The position numbers were made by a program, and so were the translations under genes. From the NCBI GenBank assembly GCA_947448095.1, contig CANFNN010000080.1, forward strand, positions 1 through 10,222: a stretch of 10,222 nt of DNA. The letters are read 5' to 3'. The DNA comes from Bacteriovoracaceae bacterium (GTDB lineage: Bacteria; Bdellovibrionota; Bacteriovoracia; Bacteriovoracales; Bacteriovoracaceae). Below the pieces are notes generated by a model. It saw nothing but the letters and a program-made list of their open reading frames with translations. It was not told the origin of the DNA and ran no database searches. This document shows, piece after piece, positions 1 to 5,745 of the stretch (the first letter of the stretch is position 1; each line of letters opens with the position of its first letter).

Positions 1-1319
1 ACCATCTGGATCTTGAAACCATTCAGGATTTTGAAGAAGAGAATCAGTATACACGTAAAACCTTTATGCTTATTTCGCATGACAGAAGTTTATTAACTAA
101 CGTCGTGGATAGAATTATTCATATTCAACGAGGCAAGCTTAGAAGTTTTGCTGGAACTTACGGAGCGTACTTAGAGTTCTTACAGGAAGATCAAAAGCGT
201 CGGGAAAAGGAATTGGATAAATTGTCCAATTACCAAAGACGTGAAAATGCATGGATCACCAGAGGTGCTAAGGCGCGCCGAACGAAAAGTAAAAAACGTA
301 TTGAAGACTACGGAACCTTGAATAAAGCCATTCAGGACCTTAAGGCCCAGGCGCATAAATCAGTGAGTCTGGATTTAAAATCCTCTGGCAGAAAATCTAA
401 AGTCCTGATTGCGGCCGAAGATTTGACTCTTAAGTTTGGCGAGCGCACGCTGTTCAATGGTCTCAATTTTTCTATCTCTAAGGGTGATAAGATTGCTCTC
501 ATGGGAAGAAATGGCGCTGGTAAGAGTTCACTTCTCAAAATTCTTTTAGGCGAACTAGAGCAGACCGGTGGTACGGTTAAAAAACTGGACTCACTGGACG
601 TTGGGTATTTTTCTCAAAAACGAGAAGCGCTTAAAGATGATGAAACTCCTTGGACCATGATCGGGGAGGGGATTGATTACGTTATTTCAAACACTGGGGA
701 CAAGCGCCATGTGGCGAGCTATCTTGAGAATTTTCTTTTTAGTTCGGATGAAATCAAGCGACCTATTCATACTTTCTCTGGGGGCGAAAAAAATCGTCTT
801 CAATTAGCACAGTTCATGAAACACGCTAGAGATATCTGGATCTTTGATGAGCCTACCAATGACTTGGATTTAGAGACCATTGGTATTCTTGAAGAAGAGC
901 TCAGGACTTATGAAGGAGCGTTGATCATCGTTGGACATGATCGCTCGTTCATTGAAAACGTCACCGACAAGTGCTGGGTTCTGCATGACGGACAACTGGA
1001 ACACTTTGAGGCTGGATTCTCTCAAGCTGAAATGTTTTTGGAAGCGATTCACTTAGAAGAAGAGTTGAAGAAAAAAGCTCCTCCTGCAGCTGCGCCAAAA
1101 GCTGCTTCGAAAGAGAAAATGACCAATAAAGAGCGCAACCGATACAACGAACTTCAAAAAGAAATAGAAAAACTAGAGTTGAAAATTGCTGTGATCAAAG
1201 GCGAAATGAGTACTGCTGGGTTTGCCAAATTAGCAGAACTTCAAACCAAACTGGATACCAATGATTCTAAGCTTGAATTATTATTTACCGAATGGGCCGA
1301 TCTAGAGTCCAAATTATAA
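1..1319 (+). CDS. uup: ABC-F ATPase, Uup type (5'-truncated)
   Basis: This is the 3' part of a duplicated-ATPase ABC-F protein, a soluble ribosome-associated factor; Uup is linked to translation/ribosome assembly and to transposon excision in E. coli. The reading frame is open to the left edge: codons from base 3 read HLDLETIQDFEEE, the end of the first Walker B region (DEPTNHLDLE), followed by the H-switch SHDRSLL. The ATG at 66 is therefore internal. Next come the interdomain linker with the Uup-like basic stretch ENAWITRGAKARRTKSKKR, then ATPase domain 2: Walker A GRNGAGKS (504-527), signature FSGGEK (774-791), Walker B with DEPTNDLD (about 846-869) and H-switch GHDRSF (from 933). All motifs of domain 2 are intact. 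An Ala/Pro/Lys-rich hinge leads to a C-terminal coiled coil (about 1120-1316), the Uup-specific DNA-binding extension. The next gene follows after 11 bases, so they probably share a transcript. The family call is firm; Uup rather than another ABC-F rests on the linker and tail. Confidence 0.92.
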   Translation, partial: HLDLETIQDFEEENQYTRKTFMLISHDRSLLTNVVDRIIHIQRGKLRSFAGTYGAYLEFLQEDQKRREKELDKLSNYQRRENAWITRGAKARRTKSKKRIEDYGTLNKAIQDLKAQAHKSVSLDLKSSGRKSKVLIAAEDLTLKFGERTLFNGLNFSISKGDKIALMGRNGAGKSSLLKILLGELEQTGGTVKKLDSLDVGYFSQKREALKDDETPWTMIGEGIDYVISNTGDKRHVASYLENFLFSSDEIKRPIHTFSGGEKNRLQLAQFMKHARDIWIFDEPTNDLDLETIGILEEELRTYEGALIIVGHDRSFIENVTDKCWVLHDGQLEHFEAGFSQAEMFLEAIHLEEELKKKAPPAAAPKAASKEKMTNKERNRYNELQKEIEKLELKIAVIKGEMSTAGFAKLAELQTKLDTNDSKLELLFTEWADLESKL

Positions 1320-1330
1320 AGTGAGGAAAT

Positions 1331-2047
1331 ATGGAACCGACATTTAGCAGGAACGTTTCGCAAAGCCCTACTCAGAATCTTGTCGTTGGACAATACATGT
1401 CTAAAGTTTACATGTGGATGACCGTGGGAATCCTTTTGACTGGCATGGTTGCCATGGGATTCGCGAGTGATCAGGAATTAGTTTACACAGTCGCTTCAAA
1501 TAAAATTCTTTTCTGGGGTCTATTCATTGCTCAGCTTGGACTCGTTATGTGGTTAACGGCCGGAATCAATAAGATGAATTCTTTGACGGCTACTTGTTTG
1601 TTTCTCATCTATGCATCTTTGACAGGGGTCACTCTCTCTGTGATCTCTCTTGTGTATACACAAGAAAGTATTGCCAGTGCCTTTTTCACAACTGCGGCGG
1701 GTTTTGCAGGCCTTAGTGCTTTTGGTTACGTCACGAAAAGAAATCTCGGACCCGTTGGTAACTTTTGCCAAATGGGTTTATGGGGTCTCGTGGGCTTCAG
1801 TATTCTTTCGATCTTTTTTCCCTCTTTGATGGGTACGACCGCCAGCAAAGTTTATGGGCTAGTTGGGATTGTGGTGTTTGCGGGCCTAACGGCCTATGAC
1901 ACTCAGGTAATTAAGGATATGGCGCTTCAGTCTCGGACTGCAGAAGAAAGCCAAAAGGGTGCCATTCTTGGTGCACTGAAACTGTACCTTGATTTTGTTA
2001 ACTTATTTCTCTTCCTTCTAAGAATGACCGGCGACCGCAGACGCTAG
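1331..2047 (+). CDS. Bax inhibitor-1/YccA family membrane protein
   Basis: A 238-residue inner-membrane protein with seven hydrophobic segments (roughly 27-46, 59-78, 84-109, 113-133, 143-163, 174-194, 212-231) and almost no soluble domain, as expected for the BI-1/YccA/YbhL (TMBIM) family. The C-terminal signature LYLDFVNLFLFLLRM plus a short Arg-rich tail is typical. D190 in AYDTQ (TM6) and D221 in LYLDF (TM7) match the positions of the di-aspartyl pH/calcium sensor studied in Bacillus YetJ; this residue mapping is inference. Bacterial members act as calcium-leak channels or, as with YccA, modulate the FtsH protease; which applies here cannot be read from sequence. The start has GAGGA at 1323-1327 only 3 bases before ATG, a short spacing, but the N-terminal tail that it includes is usual for the family. 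It lies 11 bases after uup and is followed by a hairpin, so it probably ends that operon. Confidence 0.93.
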   Translation: MEPTFSRNVSQSPTQNLVVGQYMSKVYMWMTVGILLTGMVAMGFASDQELVYTVASNKILFWGLFIAQLGLVMWLTAGINKMNSLTATCLFLIYASLTGVTLSVISLVYTQESIASAFFTTAAGFAGLSAFGYVTKRNLGPVGNFCQMGLWGLVGFSILSIFFPSLMGTTASKVYGLVGIVVFAGLTAYDTQVIKDMALQSRTAEESQKGAILGALKLYLDFVNLFLFLLRMTGDRRR

Positions 2048-2058
2048 TATTTTTTGCC

Positions 2059-2087
2059 TACCCAGGCCTCCTAAGGAGACCTGGGTA
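2059..2087 (+). terminator. Hairpin after the BI-1 gene, possible terminator
   Basis: TACCCAGG (2059-2066) pairs with CCTGGGTA (2080-2087). After one C/A mismatch the stem continues with CTCC/GGAG (2068-2071 with 2075-2078) around a TAA loop. The stem is strong, but no U-tract follows directly on the + strand (TAAACTTGAGC). It could therefore be a Rho-assisted end or an mRNA 3'-stabilising structure rather than a classical intrinsic terminator. T-rich DNA on its left side (2048-2055) would give an A-rich stretch on the other strand, so it is not a good minus-strand terminator either. Confidence 0.5.
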
Positions 2088-2136
2088 AACTTGAGCGGGA
2101 TATTTTTGCCCGATTCTTTCGTCCTCAATAAACCTT

Positions 2137-2142
2137 TAAAAT
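2137..2142 (+). promoter_or_regulatory. Possible -10 element TAAAAT for the acidic protein gene
   Basis: TAAAAT ends 6 bases before the ATG at 2149, so a transcript would begin at or next to the start codon. The matching -35 region (TTCTTT, 2114-2119, 17-base spacer) is weak. No Shine-Dalgarno sequence is present between this element and the ATG. Both facts fit leaderless expression, but the promoter call itself is tentative. Confidence 0.3.
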
Positions 2143-2148
2143 CATGGG

Positions 2149-2760
2149 ATGAGAACTCTGGTCATCCTCAGTTTAGTTGCCTGCATTTATCTTCACTTCC
2201 GAAGTCGAGAAGCTGAAGTGGTTCAACTTGATTCTCTGTCTTATAAACAATCTTCCATAAAAAAAATCGCTGCACCAAAAGTTGAACTTCCGGCCGACAC
2301 ACTTTTATCTCAAACACTCCCTGCCTCAGGTTTTGTAGAATCAGATAATGATCCCATGATCACTCAAGCCGACGTAACTGAAGAGTTTGATGAGGACGAT
2401 CTTTCGCAGCTTCCTTGGGACGATATCGAAGAAGGTTGGAAGACTCATCTTAAAGAATTCTTGGTCAGTGTTGACCCAGAAAAAGCTGAAGAAATGTATT
2501 CGGCCTATCTTGAGGAGAAAAAGAAATACGTGGAAAGAGTTGATTTCACCGATCAGGATGGAGCGATAGAAAATGCTGCCAGTTCTGACCCTCTCGTTGA
2601 GCATGATGCCAATGAAGGGGAGCTTGAGCGGACCCATAATGAGAATTTAAAAGAAATTTTTGGGGATAATTACTCAAAGGTTGAATCTTTGCACCAGGAA
2701 TACGTTGAGTCTGTACAGTACTTGAACCGCTCATCCGTCAAATTTAGTATCTCTCTCTAG
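2149..2760 (+). CDS. Acidic membrane-anchored protein of unknown function, with internal repeat
   Basis: I do not recognise this 203-residue protein. Residues 3-16 form one hydrophobic segment followed by basic residues (FRSR), which suggests a single-pass anchor. LVAC at 9-12 also fits a lipobox, though the signal would be unusually short. Residues 60-95 are strongly acidic and probably disordered. The C-terminal part is predicted helical and holds two related units: residues 101-131 and 167-189 both start LKE and end in a 15-residue block of pattern Y-S-x8-Y-V-E-x-V (117-131 and 175-189). The reading frame is closed upstream by TAA at 2137, so the ATG is the only start; no Shine-Dalgarno precedes it. 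It stands alone between the BI-1 hairpin and the YbiT-type gene promoter. Codon use resembles its neighbours and the long frame with coherent composition supports a real gene. Function unknown; probably lineage-restricted. Confidence 0.72.
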   Translation: MRTLVILSLVACIYLHFRSREAEVVQLDSLSYKQSSIKKIAAPKVELPADTLLSQTLPASGFVESDNDPMITQADVTEEFDEDDLSQLPWDDIEEGWKTHLKEFLVSVDPEKAEEMYSAYLEEKKKYVERVDFTDQDGAIENAASSDPLVEHDANEGELERTHNENLKEIFGDNYSKVESLHQEYVESVQYLNRSSVKFSISL

Positions 2761-2823
2761 AACTTCCTAATATTTCTATCTATTTGTGATCACTTAGGTC
2801 CTGAAAAATCATGCACTTTAGCT

Positions 2824-2852
2824 TTGATGGATATGGATCTTTTTGCTAGAGT
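2824..2852 (+). promoter_or_regulatory. Sigma-70-like promoter for the YbiT-type gene
   Basis: TTGATG (2824-2829), a 17-base spacer and TAGAGT (2847-2852) preceded by TG one base upstream, i.e. an extended -10. Initiation would fall near 2859, leaving a short leader that contains AAGGA and the ATG at 2876. Each hexamer matches consensus at four of six positions. The fit with the gene start supports it, but it is a pattern call only. Confidence 0.42.
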
Positions 2853-2875
2853 GGGTCAAAAATTCAAGGATATTT

Positions 2876-4462
2876 ATGCTTTCGGCACATGACCTGCGGC
2901 TTCAGTTTGGTGGAAGAACATTGTTTGATGATGTGAACCTTAAATTCACTCCAGGCAACTGCTACGGCGTTATCGGGGCCAATGGAGCTGGTAAGACGAC
3001 TTTCCTTAAAATTCTCAGTGGTGAAATTTCTCCCACCGCTGGTCGCATCGATATCACTCCAGGCGAGAGACTTGCGATTCTCAAACAAAACCATTTTGCC
3101 CACGATGAAGAAGAAGTTCTTACGACAGTTATTTTGGGTCACTCAAGACTTGTCGAAATCATGAAAGAAAAAGATGCCTTGTACGCCAAGCCAGATTTTT
3201 CGGAAGATGACGGAGTTCGGACGGCAGAGCTAGAATCGGTTTTTGCCGAAATGAATGGCTGGGAAGCTGAGGCCAATGCTGCCTCACTTTTAGCGGGTCT
3301 AGGTATTAAAGAAAATCTTCATCAAAAGAAAATGAAAGAACTCACAGGGGGAGAAAAGGTAAAAGTCCTTTTGGCCCAGGCCCTTTTTGGTAAACCAGAA
3401 ATCCTACTTCTCGATGAGCCTACCAACGATTTAGATCTTAAAGCGATTCAGTGGCTTGAAAACTTTATCATGGATCAACAGGACACTACCGTTTTGGTGG
3501 TTTCGCATGATCGACATTTTTTGAATAAAGTTTGTACCCATATCTGTGATATTGATTTTACTAAAATCAAGCTCTACGTCGGGAACTATGATTTCTGGTA
3601 TAAATCATCTCAGCTTGCTCAAAGATTGATGTCTGATCAGAATAAAAAAGTCGAAGAGAAAATGAAGGACCTTAAAGAGTTCATTCAGCGCTTTTCTGCC
3701 AATGCTTCGAAATCTTCTCAGGCCACGTCTCGTAAAAAAATGCTCGATAAACTGACTCTGGATGATATTCAGCCTTCCACCCGTAAGTACCCATTCGTTG
3801 GATTTCGTGCTGACCGTGAAGCAGGGGATAACTTGGTTCGCGTTGAGGGTCTGACGTTTACTTTTGAAGGAAAGAAAATCCTTAACAATGTTTCCTTCAC
3901 TGTTCGTAAAGGCCAAAAAGTGGTTTTCCTCGCCAAAAGTGAAGTGGTTACATCGGCGCTATTTAAAATTTTAATGGGTGAAGTTCAACCTGAAGCTGGC
4001 AAAGTTGAGTGGGGTATTACTACCACTCGCGCTCATCTTCCTAATGATAACTCAAGCTTCTTTAAAGATGCTTCCCTGGATCTTATTAACTGGCTTCGTC
4101 AGTACTCAAAAGATCAAACCGAAACATTCTTGCGCGGCTTTTTAGGGCGTATGCTCTTCTCAGGCGAAGAAGCACTCAAGAAATGTAACGTCTTATCGGG
4201 TGGAGAAAAAGTCCGGTGCATGCTTTCTAAAATGATGCTTTCTGGATCCAATGTCCTTTTAATGGAAAATCCTACTAACCATCTTGATCTAGAAACAATT
4301 ACCGCTGTGAATGATGGTTTGATTGAGTTTAAGGGAACGTTGCTCTTTACCTCTCATGACCATGAGTTTGTTCAAACGATCGCAGACCGAGTCATCTCGA
4401 TTGAGGACCGCGGAGTGCGTGACGAGGAATGTACTTACGACCATTTCTTGGGTCTGGACTAA
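2876..4462 (+). CDS. ybiT: ABC-F ATPase, YbiT type, with degenerate second ATPase domain
   Basis: A 528-residue cytoplasmic ABC-F protein, full length for YbiT (about 530). I chose ATG 2876, with AAGGA at 2866-2870, over an in-frame TTG at 2843; the homologous N terminus MLSA.DL.LQFG begins here. Domain 1 is intact: Walker A GANGAGKT (34-41), signature LTGGEK (156-161), Walker B LLLDEPTNDLD (177-187), H211. The linker carries QRFSANASKSSQATSRKK (271-288), diagnostic of the YbiT group. Domain 2 keeps LSGGEK (440-445) and H494, but Walker A is replaced by AKSEVVTS (353-360), without the lysine or any motif glycine, and Walker B reads LLMENPTNHLD, so the D-E pair is E464-N465. The Q-loop glutamine also seems absent. 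Family members act on the ribosome, probably controlling elongation by stalled or short-peptide ribosomes. There is no sign of frameshift: the frame and flanking motifs are well preserved, so the change looks selected rather than decay. Confidence 0.93.
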   Translation: MLSAHDLRLQFGGRTLFDDVNLKFTPGNCYGVIGANGAGKTTFLKILSGEISPTAGRIDITPGERLAILKQNHFAHDEEEVLTTVILGHSRLVEIMKEKDALYAKPDFSEDDGVRTAELESVFAEMNGWEAEANAASLLAGLGIKENLHQKKMKELTGGEKVKVLLAQALFGKPEILLLDEPTNDLDLKAIQWLENFIMDQQDTTVLVVSHDRHFLNKVCTHICDIDFTKIKLYVGNYDFWYKSSQLAQRLMSDQNKKVEEKMKDLKEFIQRFSANASKSSQATSRKKMLDKLTLDDIQPSTRKYPFVGFRADREAGDNLVRVEGLTFTFEGKKILNNVSFTVRKGQKVVFLAKSEVVTSALFKILMGEVQPEAGKVEWGITTTRAHLPNDNSSFFKDASLDLINWLRQYSKDQTETFLRGFLGRMLFSGEEALKKCNVLSGGEKVRCMLSKMMLSGSNVLLMENPTNHLDLETITAVNDGLIEFKGTLLFTSHDHEFVQTIADRVISIEDRGVRDEECTYDHFLGLD

Positions 4463-4542
4463 AAACTCACCGCAGGATGCGCAGCTGGTCCTAGTCATTT
4501 AGAATTTTCTCCTGAATGCTTTAGTCATTCGAGGAGACCTGT

Positions 4543-5634
4543 TTGATACAATCCCTTTTTTTATTGATTACCCTCACTGCTTTTGCGGACTTTGATTGGC
4601 AAGGTCATCGCGGGGCCCGTGGGCTTTATCCTGAGAACACGATAAACGCCATGAAAGAGGCGATGAACTTTCCTGTGACCACGCTTGAAATGGATGTCGT
4701 CATTTCTAAAGATGCTCTGGTGGTAGTTAGTCATGAGCCTTGGATGAGTGAGGAGATTTGTCTCGACTCAAAAGGGCGTCCAGTCAAAGATCGCGCGGTA
4801 AACCTCTATGCATTGACCTATGAGCAAATTAATAAATTTGATTGCGGCATAAAAAAACATCCTCGCTTTCCCCAGCAAAAAAAAGTCAGCGAATTTAAAC
4901 CCCTTTTGAGTGATCTGGTTGCGGCCCTTGAGCCATCAAAGTATCAATACAACATTGAAATAAAATCAACTCCTGAGGACGAACTGGCGGGCTTTCAGCC
5001 GGAGTATAAAAAGTTCACTGATCTAGTGATGGTGCAAATTTTAAAACTTCTACCCGCAAATCGTTTTAGTATCCAGAGTTTTGACTGGAGAGTTTTAAAA
5101 TATCTTCATGAATCCTACCCTCAAATCAATTTAGTTGCTCTGCGGGAGACTCCTTACACTCCGGCCGATGTCTTTAAAGAGTTAGGATTTAATCCCGCGG
5201 TTTTTTCGCCTGATTGGACGATGCTGACCAAAAAAGATATTGCAACTTTTCACTCTCAAAAAATAAAAGTCATTCCCTGGTCAGTGAATACAACTCCGGA
5301 TATGAAAAAAATGATCCTGATGGGAGTGGATGGAATTATTACTGATTATCCCAATCTGATTATGGAAATCCCGCTTGAGACTTATCAGGGAGTGCCTGAT
5401 TGTGAAAAGGGCTTCAACCGCTTTGAGCATCGTTGTGTGAAGATTCCCGCTCATGCTCTGGCCTCAAGAGAAAACCCAGGCTGGGTCTGTGATCAGGGCT
5501 ATCTTCAGAAGAGAAATGCCTGCGTGAAAATCAAACTCCCTAAGCATGCCCATTTTGAAAGTGATGGTAAGACCTGGACCTGTAAAGAGGGCTTCAAGCG
5601 CTACCGGTATACCTGCAAGGCCCTTTCTCAATAG
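4543..5634 (+). CDS. Secreted glycerophosphodiester phosphodiesterase with C-terminal Cys-repeat module
   Basis: A GDPD (GlpQ-like TIM barrel) that hydrolyses glycerophosphodiesters to glycerol-3-phosphate and an alcohol. Visible active-site residues: H22-R23 in GHRGARG, E31 (PEN), metal ligands E49 and D51 in LEMDV, catalytic H64 (VSHEP), E139 and K141 (NIEIK), and strand-end motifs W246 and TDYP (267-270). Residues 1-15 (MIQSLFLLITLTAFA) are a short signal peptide without the usual N-terminal Lys/Arg; export to periplasm or beyond is likely. After the barrel (to about 275) come three evenly spaced units with the exact pattern C-x2-G-[FY]-x7-C (287-298, 316-327, 347-358), each likely one disulfide. 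The start is TTG: GAGGAG at 4531-4536 lies 6 bases upstream and the frame is closed by TAG at 4522, so no ATG is available. Single gene, no obvious strong promoter in the 80 bases before it. Confidence 0.92.
   Translation: MIQSLFLLITLTAFADFDWQGHRGARGLYPENTINAMKEAMNFPVTTLEMDVVISKDALVVVSHEPWMSEEICLDSKGRPVKDRAVNLYALTYEQINKFDCGIKKHPRFPQQKKVSEFKPLLSDLVAALEPSKYQYNIEIKSTPEDELAGFQPEYKKFTDLVMVQILKLLPANRFSIQSFDWRVLKYLHESYPQINLVALRETPYTPADVFKELGFNPAVFSPDWTMLTKKDIATFHSQKIKVIPWSVNTTPDMKKMILMGVDGIITDYPNLIMEIPLETYQGVPDCEKGFNRFEHRCVKIPAHALASRENPGWVCDQGYLQKRNACVKIKLPKHAHFESDGKTWTCKEGFKRYRYTCKALSQ
5395..5631 (+). repeat. Three tandem Cys-motif units within the phosphodiesterase
   Basis: The units CEKGFNRFEHRC (5401-5436), CDQGYLQKRNAC (5488-5523) and CKEGFKRYRYTC (5581-5616) repeat at 29- and 31-residue spacing. 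Connectors share a proline then an alanine before the next unit (IPAHA, LPKHA), and the last two units are preceded by GW or TW plus one residue. I recall similar W-x-C-x2-G-[YF] units as tails on other exported bacterial proteins; that is memory, not a search. Confidence 0.75.
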
Positions 5635-5644
5635 AATTAAGGGC
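5620..5644 (+). terminator. Weak hairpin at the end of the phosphodiesterase gene
   Basis: GCCCTT (5620-5625) pairs with AAGGGC (5639-5644), overlapping the TAG stop. TCT/AGA (5626-5628 with 5633-5635) can extend the stem across a bulge. A short TTATT follows. This is a modest intrinsic-terminator candidate, helped by its position between a gene and a good promoter. Confidence 0.38.
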
Positions 5645-5684
5645 TTATTAACAATTGCGCAACGTGTAATATGTTCCAAGCACC

Positions 5685-5713
5685 TTGAGAGTGGTTTGAT
5701 AAAAGGCTATAAC
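5685..5713 (+). promoter_or_regulatory. Sigma-70-like promoter for the transglutaminase gene
   Basis: TTGAGA (5685-5690), exactly 17 bases, TATAAC (5708-5713). This is the best promoter match in the window. Initiation would be near 5720, about 25 bases before the ATG at 5746, leaving room for the AAAGG ribosome site at 5734-5738. An 8-bp palindrome TTGCGCAA (5655-5662) lies about 23 bases upstream of the -35 and could be an operator; that part is speculation. Confidence 0.62.
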
Positions 5714-5745
5714 GCATAGCAATTAATCCAACCAAAGGTCTCTCA

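Noticed and set aside
2341..2637. 98-residue minus-strand open frame inside the acidic protein gene
   Set aside because: Considered because the plus-strand protein is unknown, but its Phe/Ile-rich sequence is what antisense of Glu/Lys/Asp codons gives; the plus strand has the anchor and repeat.
2786..2793. Palindrome GTGATCAC upstream of the YbiT-type gene
   Set aside because: An isolated 8-bp palindrome with no second copy and not placed at the promoter; likely chance.
2843..2875. In-frame TTG extension of the YbiT-type gene
   Set aside because: It adds 11 residues not found in the family, has no ribosome site and overlaps the likely promoter; ATG 2876 with AAGGA fits better.
3605..3916. 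103-residue open frame on the minus strand within the YbiT-type gene
   Set aside because: Antisense to well-conserved coding sequence, no ribosome site, no recognisable protein features.
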